Assembly: GCA_035610835.1 (NCBI GenBank)
Contig: CM069444.1
Location: 584,551 to 648,550, forward strand
Direction: 5' to 3'
From: Ophiura sarsii
Lineage: Eukaryota; Echinodermata; Ophiuroidea; Amphilepidida; Ophiuridae
Length of the DNA stretch: 64,000 nucleotides
The notes beneath the pieces are model-generated. The model was not told the origin of the DNA, made no database searches, and saw nothing but the letters and a program-made list of their open reading frames with translations. Of this stretch, positions 10,885 through 22,540 are shown piece by piece. Made by a program: the position numbers and the translations under genes. Position 1 is the first letter of the stretch. Each line of letters begins with the position of its first letter.

Positions 10885-12003
10885 AAAATATAGTCCACAT
10901 CCGTGTCGTCGAGTAGCGAATAGCCGCCTGCAAATACGGTCTAACACAGCCTTTATATCATAAGACCGCACTACTGTAAAGCATAGTCCACATCCGTGTC
11001 GTCGAGTAGTGAATAGCCGCCTGCAAATACGGTCTAACACAGCCTTTATATCATAAGACCACACTACTGTAAAGCATAGTCCACATCCGTGTCGTCGAGT
11101 AGTGAATAGCCGCCTGCAAATACGGTCTAACACAGCCTTTATATCATAAGACCACACTACTGTAAAGCATAGTCCACATCCGTGTCGTCGAGTAGTGAAT
11201 AGCCGCCTGCAAATACGGTCTAACACAGCCTTTATATCATAAGACCACACTACTGTAAAGCATAGTCCACATCCGTGTCGTCGAGTAGTGAATAGCCGCC
11301 TGCAAATACGGTCTAACACAGCCTTTATATCATAAGACCGCACTACTGTAAAGTATAGTCCACATCCGTGTCGTCGAGTAGTGAATAGCCGCCTGCAAGC
11401 ACGGTCTAACACAGCCTTTATATCATAAGACCACATTACTGTAAAGCATAGTTCACATCCGTGTCGTCGAGTAGTGAATAGCCGCCTGCAAATACGGTCT
11501 AACACAGCCTTTATATCATAAGACCGCACTACTGTAAAGCATAGTCCACATCCGTGTCGTCGAGTTGTGAATAGCCGCCTGCAAATACGGTCTAACACAG
11601 CCTTTATATCATAAGACCGCACTACTGTAAAGCATAGTCCACATCCGTGTCGTCGAGTAGTGAATAGCCGCCTGCAAACACGGTCTAACACAGCCTTTAT
11701 ATCATAAGACCGCACTACTGTAAAGCATAGTCCACATCCGTGTCGTCGAGTAGTGAATAGCCGCCTGCAAATACGGTCTAACACAGCCTTTATATCATAA
11801 GACCACACTACTGTAAAGTATAGTCCACATCCGTGTCGTCGAGTAGTGAATAGCCGCCTGCAAATACGGTCTAACACAGCCTTTATACCATAAGACCGCA
11901 CTACTGTAAAGTATAGTCCACATCCGTGTCGTCGAGTAGTGAATAGCCGCCTGCAAATACGGTCTAACACAGCCTTTATATCATAAGACCACACTACTGT
12001 AAG
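10885..12003 (-). repeat. 93-bp minisatellite, 12 near-identical copies
   Basis: The unit repeats every 93 bp with few changes (TAGTCCACATCCGTGTCGTC, then CGCCTGCAAATACGGTC, then AGCCTTTATATCATAAGACC). As 93 is a multiple of three, one minus-strand frame stays open for 400 codons and translates as a 31-residue repeat (SYDIKAVLDRICRRLF...). I regard that frame as a by-product of the repeat length: the related sequence in contig 2 (about 29740-30070) has only two diverged, interrupted copies and no open frame. The high identity indicates recent expansion. Confidence 0.85.
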
Positions 12004-12039
12004 GCAACACAATTTCGCTAGCATTTTAATTTCACTCAT

Positions 12040-13096
12040 TTCGCTAGAACCTCTAACTCCGCTTAATTAAAATGCCACTAATAAAGATTTAATACATACG
12101 TTTTAGCCGGGGTTTTAGCAAGATTCTTCAAATTAGTGACATTAAAATACCACTAAAAAGGTGGTGTTTTGCAAATGTTAATGTTTTACAGTACATAATA
12201 GCAAAACAGCTACAAACTAAAGTCTTTTTTACTAAAAAAACTATAGTTAAGTTAAGCTTTTCAAATCCTTCCTAAGTTACTATTTACCAACATACTAGGG
12301 GGGTTGGGGTACCGCGCAATTTTGCGATATTTTGCGAAAACGATCGTGGTTATCACGTGATACGTATCGTTACTAATTTACACTGTTTTAACGTAATGCA
12401 TTGTGTTACCAGCCTAAAATCAAAGAGGTCGCAAACCCGGTCGCAAACTTGCTTTTAATTGAGCCTAGCTATAACAAGCTAAAGTGACATCTCTGAATGT
12501 ATAAACAAAGTGTGCAAAGGAGAAATTGTTGGGCACACTGGTAAAATGGTTTTACAACAAGTTTTGCTATCATTAAACAAACTGAACTCAAGTTAAATCA
12601 CTTATTTATCAAGCAATAATTAAATTGTTTACGCATTTTAATTGTTTAGTTAAATAAATCAAGGATACATTTATAATAAATAGATAAATAAATAAAAAGA
12701 AAACTATAAACGCATTGGCGGCCTTTATAATGGATACAAATTGACATAAGAATGATGTTACATTAATCCACCATCAAGTTTAAAAAATAGAAAAATAAAA
12801 GGATAACAAAGAATATTCGAAAATCGAACCCGTGATTTCCGACTATAGTTGTGATGGTTTTATTATTTAACCATATCCATTTATTTATAACGAACGGATT
12901 TGTGTGTGTTTCTCTCGCACAAAATGTGTTTGTAATGTCATTATACTCCTTATTTTTAAAAGAACGGTAATTTTGTTGACATTTTCGAGAAAAAAATGGC
13001 GTAATTTATACGGTAAACGCCAGCAGTGTGGTGTCCGTGTGGGCAAGCATACAGATGATGCCGGCAGGCTAAGCAAATCCAGCATATAAAACAAAA
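12040..13096. other. Contig 1-specific intergenic DNA
   Basis: Similarity to contig 2 continues to about 12100 and then stops. The rest is AT-rich and has no recognised coding sequence. Around 12815-12860 a weak B-box-like TCGAACCCGTGATTTCC resembles the 3' half of a tRNA but is too degraded to call. Confidence 0.4.
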
Positions 13097-13171
13097 GTGC
13101 TCCTAATGGGGCTCGAACCCACAACCTTTCGGTCCCCATGTCAGCGTTCTATCCACTACACTAACCGTGCT
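13097..13171 (-). pseudogene. tRNA-derived sequence (tRNA pseudogene or SINE head)
   Basis: The minus strand has an A box matching the pol III consensus (TAGTGTAGTGG) and a B box (GGTTCGAGCCC) at tRNA-like spacing. The T-arm can pair, but only about three of seven acceptor pairs form and the anticodon stem is poor. The triplet at the anticodon position would be GGG. It is best read as a decayed tRNA or the head of a tRNA-derived SINE. No SINE tail was identified. Confidence 0.6.
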
Positions 13172-13402
13172 AATTGGAGAAAATCCTAAATTCTACATTC
13201 CCGGCCGCCACTCTGTTCAAAGGCACAAAAAAAATGGACTTGTTTTATGCTTTTGTTGCAATTCTGAGGTGTGTGGATCGTGTTTTTTTTATTAAATTGG
13301 TTAGATATCCGTCCATTTTAGAACATCTGAAATTTAAAGTGCACCCACACACCCGGGAAAGTATGATGCCAAGGGCATATATTTTGCACGTAAACCCAAT
13401 AC

Positions 13403-13474
13403 AAATGTATTGTTGACATCAAAGCGTGGTCCACAGCTAATCATTTGAAACTAAACGAAGACAAAACTGAAGTT
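13403..13474 (+). pseudogene. LINE reverse-transcriptase fragment, upstream half
   Basis: The frame CIVDIKAWSTANHLKLNEDK-TEV is the typical segment just after the catalytic FADD region in CR1/L2-like reverse transcriptases. It stops abruptly at 13474, and the frame resumes at 21448 with LYITSK, across the 8-kb element. The element upstream of about 13403 is missing (5' truncation). Confidence 0.75.
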
Positions 13475-14056
13475 GTGTAGAGAAGCACATGACAAAAAGA
13501 ATGACTATCACAGTTTTATTTATTCATGAGAATGGTAGGCCATCGCCTAATTACAAGAACAAACAAAGTATAGTATTTAAACAATCAATCTAAGTACTAC
13601 AAGAATGGTAGGCCATCGCCTACAAGAACAAACAAAGTATAGTATTTAAACAATCAATCTAAGTACTACAATATTCTCAAACAATTCGGCATTTCCCATG
13701 CTCCCATCCAATATGCAATTGACATTTAGATTTTAAGCACTGTGAACCAGAACACCCTGCTATGGACCAACTCATATTATAAGCGATATTGAGCAATTTT
13801 GACAAGCAATGAGTCAATGAGCTAGAGTTCTGGAACAACCTGCTATTGAACAACACTTGACAAGATTCTAGCTGATATTGGACAAATTTGACAAACTCCT
13901 ACAAAAGGACATACAACATCGAGCCGGGGAGGCAAGGGCACCCGCAGGGGTCGCCGGGCAACCCTCATCCTAGATAGTGTCTCCAGTGAAAAATGCTATC
14001 CTGCGATCCCCCGGGCCCCGCATCCCAGGCTCAATCCTCCAACCTCCATACCATCC
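13475..14056 (-). repeat. Split direct repeat B2 (element terminus)
   Basis: 582 bp, nearly identical to 14473-15054. On the plus strand both copies start GTGTAGAGAAGCACATGAC and end CTCCATACCATCC. Its outer edge is the boundary with the LINE at 13474. Within each copy the phrase GAATGGTAGGCCATCGCCTA occurs twice. Confidence 0.9.
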
Positions 14057-14160
14057 CACCATTTATCAGCAATATACGACAACAAGGACCCCAATAACGA
14101 GGTGTTAAGCTTTCCCCCCATCTCTCACCCTTTGGAGGAGGGTGAGGGGCGGGAGGGAGG

Positions 14161-14472
14161 CCAAACCAAACTCATGAAAATCAAAACAGTGAATGATGAA
14201 CACACAACTTGAAGCACGTAATCACGCCAGGTGCAACCTGCGCCATGCATCAACAACAAACCAAGCGCGACGCGCAATTGCCGCGTACAAAGGATACCGA
14301 CCGGAAAGCCGCGCGCCACTACCAGACATAACCTATATATGACCGGTCATCGACAGCTATAGAGCAACTAACGCGTAAACAACCGGTAATAGGTCGATGA
14401 CCTTTTGCGCCTACTGAAAGTCATATGGCCTCACACAATTAGCATTTACACGTGAATGGTGGAAATGCATTT
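14161..14472 (-). repeat. Split direct repeat A2
   Basis: 312 bp, starting CCAAACCAAACTCATG and ending GGTGGAAATGCATTT on the plus strand, matching 21136-21447. It directly abuts B1 at 14473. Confidence 0.9.
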
Positions 14473-15054
14473 GTGTAGAGAAGCACATGACAAAAAGAAT
14501 GACTATCACAGTTTTATTTATTCATGAGAATGGTAGGCCATCGCCTAATTACAAGAACAAACAAAGTATAGTATTTAAACAATCAAACTAAGTACTACAA
14601 GAATGGTAGGCCATCGCCTACAAGAACAAACAAAGTATAGTATTTAAACAATCAATCTAAGTACTACAATATTCTCAAACAATTCGGCATTTCCCATGCT
14701 CCCATCCAATATGCAATTGACATTTAGATTTTAAGCACTGTGAACCAGAACACCCTGCTATGGACCAACTCATATTATAAGCGATATTGAGCAATTTTGA
14801 CAAGCAATGAGTCAATGAGCTAGAGTTCTGGAACAACCTGCTATTGAACAACACTTGACAAGATTCTAGCTGATATTGGACAAATTTGACAAACTCCTAC
14901 AAAAGGACATACAACATCGAGCCGGGGAGGCAAGGGCACCCGCAGGGGTCGCCGGGCAACCCTCATCCTAGATAGTGTCTCCAGTGAAAAATGCTATCCT
15001 GCGATCCCCCGGGCCCCGCATCCCAGGCTCAATCCTCCAACCTCCATACCATCC
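14473..15054 (-). repeat. Split direct repeat B1
   Basis: The second 582-bp copy of the B repeat. It is followed by CATACCATATACA and a T-rich (TTTTGA)n stretch (about 15067-15112) that begins the internal region. Confidence 0.9.
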
Positions 15055-18000
15055 ATACCATATACATTTTTTTTTTTTTTTTTTGATTTTGATTTTGATT
15101 TTGATTTTTTTTGATACGAGAACTGATAATTACAAGCAACGCTCAACATGAAGGGTCATCCTGTCATCCGCACATCCGTATTTTATGATGATAACCCATT
15201 TGCCATTGAGGTTATCCGATGGACAACCAATATTCAAAGACACTACAATAGTTTAACATGTTTAATGCACATAACCCTCAGTTTAGGATTACCAAAATAG
15301 TTCCAGATACCAAAACCTAGTAGGTATATTCAAAGACACTACAATCGTTGAATGCACATAACCCGCAGTTTAGGATTACCAAAATAGTTACGGATACCAA
15401 AACCTAGTAGGTTATTCGTTGGACAGTGACACCAATATAAACTTTCTTATTTCCAACGCTGGATACAAGACCCTATATCAAATGATCAATACAGCTGGTA
15501 TTTACATCAAAATATTTCTCAATACATTCATTTTAACATCCCTTCTCGATGCAGTTGAAAGAGACACCAAATCTATTTAAGTAACCCAGTCCCCCTTTAC
15601 ACCTGTGTCCAGCTCTAAAACGAAATGATTATGTTACTCTGTGTCATATATTATATAGATACAAACTGAACTCAATTTTTTAATGCCGCCTTTATAATTA
15701 TGCTTAGAGCAGCCTGCCAATCAACAATATACCATGTCCTGAACAGCAGCTAACATACATACATACAATAGGCTTTTATATAGCGCCATTTCAAGTGATC
15801 ACAGCGCATTAAATACGACAATGCATGAAAAAATACCATAAAATAGATACAAGATAGCGCCATTTCAAGTGATCACAGCGCATTAAATACGACAATGCAT
15901 GAAAAAATACCATAAAATAGATACAAGATGGTGTCTACGGGATAATACATGTACAACATAAGCACACTAGTTATATATTTGAAAACAAATATGTAACAGC
16001 CACAGAACAATGCATCATGCATGAGAATGAACGAAGGTGATGAGAACAAAGGGACAAATGCCGAACCCGGCCACCCAGTTATTCTCATGCCTGACCACTA
16101 TTATACCGCTGCCATGCAAGTGGAAGAACCAAAATTTCCCTACTGCGATGATGGATTTTATGTTGGTGACCATTTTTGCCTTTCCTACTCAGTCTAGTAA
16201 CCTTCATTTTCCATAAAACAACATCAATAATTGTACGCTTTAGCTCAAAGTTTAAAGTACCAGAGATACTCTGTCTATAGTGGCTTCTAAACCCATGTAC
16301 CACTGTAGCCAATCCATGTGCCACTGATATGGTCAACTAGGATCTCCTTTAGGATACCACTGCTACATGTCATCAATGAGAATATCCGCACAATTACACA
16401 GTGAAGAATTTAATGGTAGGGAATTATTATGTACTCGTTGCCAAAGGCCCAACACTATTCACCAATTATTTAATTGCAAAGCATCAAATGTCTTTTGATA
16501 CTCTACAACCACATACCTTGCCTTAGAGGGGTGGCTGTTTTTCAATTAATAACAATAATGTCCAAATAACGCCTAGTAAATAAACATTGTTAAAAGAGAC
16601 GATCATTCCAAAATAATATAAAGAAATAGAAACATAGTAATTGCCCCAGGTGTTGGCTATCACATGCCAACCCGATATTGAACACTAACCCGTCCCGGCG
16701 CCCACACCTAATGAACTCCCCAAGAAGGGTAACCAACAACCGTAAATTGAACATGCACTAAATTAGTGGTGCAAATCTGGTGGGCCAACTGACATGAATG
16801 ATCTACTTCACCCCGACCTTACTCGCACGATCCTTCATGGTTTATACGTAACACAAAGAAAGCAAATAATAGCCTAATTCACTTCGATCGTTCAACTGAT
16901 TATATATTTAAATATCTCCTGATCAAAGGGTTACACTGTTGTTTATCTTGAATAAGTAACTTATAAGGCTGATCAAAGAGTTACACTGTTGTTTATCTTG
17001 AATAAAGTAACTTATAAAGGGGGTACATTGTAATATCATTATAATAGGCCCAACGTTTGATACATACTGTTATTTAAAATCATATTACAAGACATGTTCT
17101 AATTAAAACATTTACAACCTTATAAATGTAAGTATCAAACAATAGAAAAATACTGAACAAGGTAAGCACCTAGGAAAAATAAATAAAGGAAGGTACTATA
17201 GCCCACTTCCTTGTACATATGTTTGTTTATCAATATTTATGTCATGTCTACATCAACGAAGGGCATGAAAAGGTTTTGCTCACAAATCCAGGAATAGTTT
17301 TTGTTATAATGTAATTACATAGCCTGTGGATCGACATGTTACCTCATCATAATATAAGGTGTTAAGTCATTGACTGAATAATTGTCCTAAACTACTCCTG
17401 CAGATCCGTCACCTGAAATATTGCATTTCTCAAATAACTGTAAATTCGGACTGGAATACAAGTTCACCTCGGCATTCTACACTTTGACATATTACACCAA
17501 CATACAATATCTGGCTAAATATGATATAATTATGAATTTAAAATAGAAACAATTTGAGAAACACACTGTTTGAAACTTTACAATTTGTTCTACAAGATTA
17601 ATGCAAACATAATTCCCTACGATTGATCAATATCCCAAATGTATCAAGGTTGCCGAATCTGCCCCCTCGCATCATTATCTTTTTTAAATTAAGCAAAGTT
17701 CTACACAAGAAATCTGCAATTTCCCCAAATTAATTCTGTAAGTAAGCTATGCCTGTATACTTAACTCTTTTGCTGAACATATCGTTGAAAAGGAAATGTT
17801 AAGCTAATTGTGATATCCCATCCCCATTCCATCTCAAGACCCCTGTTGCCATGGCATGGAATGACCCATATGACTCCAAATTAGTGCAAACTACTATGAT
17901 TGATACCCCAAGACTTTCATAAGACAATGAACCAAACTGAGTGGAGTAAAAACGACTACTATTCATTTGTTATTGCTATAAAGCACTTAGACATGTTACT

Positions 18001-18377
18001 CACGTTACATTTCATGTTACTTACGTTACATGTACATTGTTACTCACGTTACAATTTCACACCTCTGCCATTGTAATCAAACGACACATATCCCAATTTA
18101 TTACCTGTTTTCAAATTAAGAACCTAAAGCATAATTATTATTCAAATTGGCACGTTTTTAAAGCAAGGAACCATTCAGTAGGCCAATTGTTCATGTTACA
18201 TTGCTAACTACCCTCAGACACAGGATCGAGTTTCCTCCCAACTTGTGTCAATCCATAGGTATTTTTATTTTTATTTTTTAGGTAAACCTGAAATTGAAGG
18301 TATTCTGCCTTTCAGATATCAACAATATTTTATATTGACAGTTAATATTAATGTAACTAAACATTAAACCAAATTCT
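15055..18377. other. Internal region of the retroelement, apparently non-coding
   Basis: No reverse-transcriptase, RNase H or tyrosine-recombinase motif was seen on either strand. There are two local tandem duplications. One is a 74-bp unit at 15781-15929 (TAGCGCCATTTCAAGTGATC and following). The other is a 50-bp unit at about 16920-17020 (GATCAAAG-GTTACACTGTTG). At 15240-15410 a block with AACCTAGTAGGT is also doubled. Autonomous relatives would be expected to carry the catalytic domains in this part. Confidence 0.55.
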
Positions 18378-18889
18378 TCACACAGTTGATTGTCCCAAAT
18401 ACCTACAAGCAAATATACAGTACATAACTTGCACAAGTACGTGTGTTATCCTAGACCACCCCTTTATCATGTTTCTGCCTGGTCGGAGTCCGGAAGTCAT
18501 CCTGTATTCAAGCCGTGGTAAAAACAAGACCAAACCAAGTGACAAAGAGTCAGAAGCTCTCGTGCAGCTGACAGCGCGACATCCATGGCTTGACGTCAAA
18601 GCTTGGCTTCTCTCATCCCAATATCGTTTGACCTCTCAATGGATTACTAACACTGCTGGGGTCGGATTACCCAACAATTCCATCTTTTAGCTGGTTTGGA
18701 AAGTTGAATAGTACAGCCCTCCTTTTCCATGCCACTCAATCTGTGCATGAAGGTCACGGTTCTTTTGCTTGGTTTTGGCATGTTCTCGCGGCCTCTGCGA
18801 ATGAAGCTGTCACCCATAAACCACACTACTGGAACTGTCAATACAAAAGAAAAAATGATGTGAGGGGTCTGAAACAAAAATAGCAACAT
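18378..18889 (-). pseudogene. SGNH-hydrolase domain of the retroelement, broken
   Basis: On the minus strand an acceptor-like pyrimidine tract ending TTGACAG precedes VPVVWFMGDSFIRRG, the block I GDS motif of SGNH (GDSL-type) hydrolases. A one-base shift near 18745 leads to WHGKGGLYYSTF, then KMELLGNPTPAVLVIH, then SLGLVLFLPRLEYR. This order of blocks matches the SGNH domains known in some Ngaro and other DIRS-order elements. Two in-frame stops (after FQTS and after LVIH) interrupt it, and the usual GGND segment is eroded. It is non-functional as read. Its presence is the main coding evidence for the element's family. Confidence 0.65.
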
Positions 18890-19599
18890 TCAACATACGT
18901 TGTACAATATCCAGTCTTTCATTTTTCTTTTTAAATTTGTATTAATATTATTATTATTATTTATTTTATTTTTTAAAATAAATATCTTATATCTGCTGCA
19001 AACCTATTTACCTTATTTCAATGCTTTAAATTGGTGTGTCACCAAATAACACTGCTGAAGTAATGCCCAGCCAATTAGTACCTAACTAAATGCCCCAATT
19101 ACACACACAACCCCCAGTAATGACGACATGGCAGCATGGTATTGTAACTGGCCCTTTTTACCACAAATTGACAACCATCACTAAACACTACCTAGCCGGA
19201 ACCTTTGCTACGAGGTTCATATGTGGGTCATCCATTTAGCAAGAAAGGTGCAACTTGCAATGCAGCACCTTAGATAATTGAACACTGTTGCATAATAAAC
19301 ACAATCAAGATTTAATAACAAATTATAACATCAAACCCAAACTCCCCTATTTTGAAAACAGATAAGACTTATTTATGTGGCAAAGTGCCTGTCCCGGTAA
19401 ATTTTATGCCATACAAAAATCCCTAAAAGTGTCAGGAGTGTAACGTCTGCCACTGCTGCTGGCCCAATCCGTATACTATATACAGAACAAATCACATCGA
19501 ACCTTAGCACTATATATCAATATTATTAATACAACAATATAGTCCAGTAATCTGAAGAAGAAAATGGTCAAAGTGAGTAAGATGTGAGGAGGTATTGCC

Positions 19600-20413
19600 T
19601 GTGTATACTGAAACAAGACCCATGGTCAAAGTGATTAAGATGTGAGGAAGTATTGCCTGTGTATAAACTGACACAAGACCCAGGGCTGGCGCCTGGGAAC
19701 GGTATGTCCAATCACAAATTATTGCAGCCCTTTTTTGAACGAAAGTGAAATCGTACTCACTGTTACCCCCATTGATAAATTCAACCATGAAGCCCGTTGG
19801 TCGGAAAAGAGCACTGGCCAACTCTACAAATTCCCCCTTTCCAGATACGCCCTTTAACATTATGAAGCACTGAGACCCCGATACCTTCCCCCTTGGGGGA
19901 CAGTGGGTTTGCCGGTGGCACTGGTAGAGGGTTAAAAGCCAGCGATTTACATGACCGCCTGACTTTGGTTGTTGTTCTGAGCATGTGGTGGCCGGGTAAC
20001 ACGAAAGGCAATACATCTGCCCTTGGTGGTACTATGAGGGGGAAATGGGTATCTGTTACACAAGGCCGTGTACCCCCCTAACAAGATTAACGCTACAATT
20101 AGACCTATTATTATTATCATTAACAAAATACTGTTGCTCACCCGGCCGTGATGTGTTATTTGCCCCTGCATTCACTGCCGGGATTCACTGTCCCCGCTTG
20201 AGCGGCAGTCACGCCTCTTGCCTGAACTTGTTGCGGTGGATCGCCTTGATTCACCCCATTCGTTGTCATGCCTTCGTTGCCGCTGAAACCCTGCACTGCC
20301 TGCTCGCCGACTCTGCCGATGGTAGCCGTCGGATCTTGTCCATTTCCCGAGAGCTATTCAGTTCACTAGCTGTTCTCTTGCCTTGTTCTTTTGGCAATGT
20401 TAGTTCAGCATAG
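19600..20413 (-). pseudogene. Possible ORF1/Gag-like remnant of the retroelement
   Basis: This part is GC-richer than its surroundings and holds overlapping open stretches on the minus strand in different frames. Short segments such as NPLPVPP and, in another frame, GEFVELASALFRP recall the GEFVEL-type motif of DIRS/Ngaro ORF1 proteins. A further open segment starting at an ATG (MTTNGVNQGDPPQQVQ) lies upstream and is followed by a donor-like GGTGAGC. No continuous gene can be assembled by eye. The call rests on motif resemblance and on position, between the A1 repeat and the SGNH domain. A tandem duplication of about 56 bp lies at 19565-19680. Confidence 0.35.
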
Positions 20414-21135
20414 GCTCATAGCGTTCACTATGGGTAATAAGCCTACACAAGGCGTCAGACTTCCTGGTTCCACAATAATCACCTTTTCCCCCGATGTAAT
20501 TCTGTTTTCTACCGCGTAAACCTGAGTTACTTTGTCCAGATTTTACAAAATATTCAAATAAGCTCACGAATATTCCACAACGTCGTTCAATATGATTCAA
20601 TGCTTACACACGGCGTTGACTATCTAGACTTCCAGTTCAAAATTAGTCACCTTTTGCCCCGATGTAGTCCTGTTCTCTGCTGCGTTGACCAGTTGTTATT
20701 TGTTTTTTAAAACAGTCAAATAAAGGCCCACATTCATCATACACAAAGAGCAACGGTCAATCCGCACCGACGTTCAATTTGATATGTATGCAAATGTTCA
20801 TTGTCGGCTGTCTATGCATTCCGAAATTATGTCCACCAAAGCTTATGCAACATCCAATCCGTAGGCCTCAATTAGGCCATAAAAGAAGGTCGAGAATCAG
20901 ATTCCAGATGTTAATTTTCCCGAAGATTTTGTTCTTTAAAACCATTGATAAATCCCACAGCGCAAGATCCAGAGTTTTTAGCTATCCAAGCCCAAGTACA
21001 CTTCAGCGAGAGTACCGCTGCTATGTGTTGGTTACCAATCACCCTTTTATTTCTTCTCGCTGAATAAAAATAATTAATCCTGCTTCGGGCCACCTTGGAC
21101 AGCTACGCTGCGAATTTGTTGGCGAATTATTATCA

Positions 21136-21447
21136 CCAAACCAAACTCATGAAAATCAAAACAGTGAATGATGAACACACAACTTGAAGCACGTAATCAC
21201 GCCAGGTGCAACCTGCGCCATGCATCAACAACAAACCAAGCGCGACGCGCAATTGCCGCGTACAAAGGATACCGACCGGAAAGCCGCGCGCCACTACCAG
21301 ACATAACCTATATATGACCGGTCATCGACAGCTATAGAGCAACTAACGCGTAAACAACCGGTAATAGGTCGATGACCTTTTGCGCCTACTGAAAGTCATA
21401 TGGCCTCACACAATTAGCATTTACACGTGAATGGTGGAAATGCATTT
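21136..21447 (-). repeat. Split direct repeat A1 (element terminus)
   Basis: 312 bp matching 14161-14472. Its outer edge, ending ATGCATTT, meets the resumed LINE reading frame at 21448. Confidence 0.9.
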
Positions 21448-22087
21448 CTTTACATCACATCTAAGTTTAGAAAACATTCTCCTCTTCCGTCTGTTGACAT
21501 TAACAATGTTCCTATTAAAATCTGTTAAATCTGCCCGTAATCTTGGTGTTATTGTAGCTAATGATCTCAGCATGGATGTCTACATAAATAATATATGCCG
21601 TTCAGCATCTTTTGCTCTCTACAAAATTGGCCGCATCCGAAATTGTCTTGATGAAAAATTGGCTGAGACTTTAGTTCATGCGTTCATCACTTGTCATCTT
21701 GATATGTGCAACAGCCTTTAATACGGACTTCCGGACTCCCATATTTCTAAGCTACAACGTATTCAAAATTCTGCTGCAAGACTTGTCACACGTACTCGCT
21801 TCTCAGAACATATCACTCCTGTGCTTCATGATCTTCATTGGTTGCCTGTTAAGTTTCGCATCATGTACAAAATACTTCTCTTGACTTATAAATGTCTTCA
21901 TGGACTTGCTCCAGAATATCTCACTGACTTGATTCAGGAATACAAGCCTGTTCGCAACCTCCGCTCATCTTCAAAACAAAAGCTTGTTCCGCCATTGGTT
22001 AGTACAACTTCATACGGTCATCGTAGTTTTCGCCATGCATCTTGTGAACTCTGGAACAAATTACCATTTCATATTAAGAACTCTTAG
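21448..22087 (+). pseudogene. LINE reverse-transcriptase C-terminal part (CR1/L2-like)
   Basis: It continues the frame left at 13474. Segments include SARNLGVIVANDLSMD, ICRSASFALYKIGRIRN, LHDLHWLPVKFRIMYKILL, TYKCLHGLAPEYL and ASCELWNKLPFHIKNS, the familiar C-terminal region of CR1/L2-like LINEs. There is one extra A near 21520 (frameshift) and one in-frame stop (TAA near 21719). The frame ends at a stop at 22085-22087. It is therefore a dead, 5'-truncated copy later split by the retroelement. Confidence 0.8.
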
Positions 22088-22109
22088 ACTCTTAATCAAT
22101 TCACTGAGT

Positions 22110-22540
22110 GAGTCCCAAGCATCTGGTTTAAAACGTTGGCAAAACCTTGAGAAAAAGCGTGTTATATGCTTTACCGAGCTATCAAAAGTAGAAGGGCCGA
22201 AGATATTCCACCGGATTGCAAAGTTAAGAAAATGAACACACAAACACTATCGGGCGGTCTACGTCATCCCTTGGAAATCCGCATGCATTTTCAGAGGATG
22301 ATGAGAGAACATCAAACCGTAGTTATGAGGCTCGTTGCAACCGCGTATGGGAAATTTGCCAAATTCTAAAATAGAGGCGACTCTCAGTAAGCTGATAGAC
22401 GAATCAGGAGAGATTTTGAACTAATGCAACTCCCCTTTGAAGCTCCAATGCAATATATGTTGGTCGTCGTCGTCGTTCTATGAATCATGGCTCATTCTGT
22501 GTGACCCTTTTGATGATAGAGCGCCATCTTTGTCTATTTT
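22110..22540. other. Start of arm B, non-coding
   Basis: Colinear in reverse complement with about 59690-59951 and 61204-61330, the two pieces flanking the LINE insertion in contig 3. Here the site is uninterrupted and gives the empty-site sequence CTTAACTTTGCAATCC (reversed). Confidence 0.6.

Larger units (their letters stand above)
13475..21447 (-). mobile_element. DIRS-order (Ngaro/PAT-like) retroelement with split direct repeats, 7973 bp
   Basis: Read on the minus strand the order is A1 (21447-21136), internal region, B1 (15054-14473), A2 (14472-14161), a 104-bp spacer, then B2 (14056-13475). A1 and A2 are both 312 bp and appear identical. B1 and B2 are both 582 bp with one difference noted. 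B1 abuts A2 directly, so the 14473/14472 junction equals the two outer ends of the element joined together. That is the hallmark of split-direct-repeat tyrosine-recombinase retroelements, which replicate through a circle. The insertion splits a LINE frame (GAAGTT to CTTTAC) without a clear target duplication, as expected for tyrosine recombinases. A broken SGNH-hydrolase domain and a possible ORF1 remnant lie on the same strand. I see no reverse transcriptase, RNase H or recombinase, so it is probably non-autonomous but young. Confidence 0.85.

Noticed and set aside
10837..12039. 400-codon minus-strand open frame made of 31-residue repeats
   Set aside because: It is the translation of a 93-bp minisatellite whose period is divisible by three. 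The related copy in contig 2 has no such frame, and no known domain is visible.
12815..12860. Second tRNA-like sequence (TCGAACCCGTGATTTCC)
   Set aside because: Only a B-box-like word is present; no A box or foldable arms were found.
13475..15054. A short LTR retrotransposon with 582-bp LTRs (13475-14056 and 14473-15054)
   Set aside because: The second repeat pair (14161-14472 and 21136-21447) and the LINE frame resuming only at 21448 show that the element extends to 21447 with split direct repeats. TG...CA ends and a target duplication are also lacking.
20045..20413. 122-codon plus-strand frame
   Set aside because: It is antisense to the ORF1-like remnant of the retroelement in a GC-richer stretch, where long antisense frames are expected. 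No motif was recognised.
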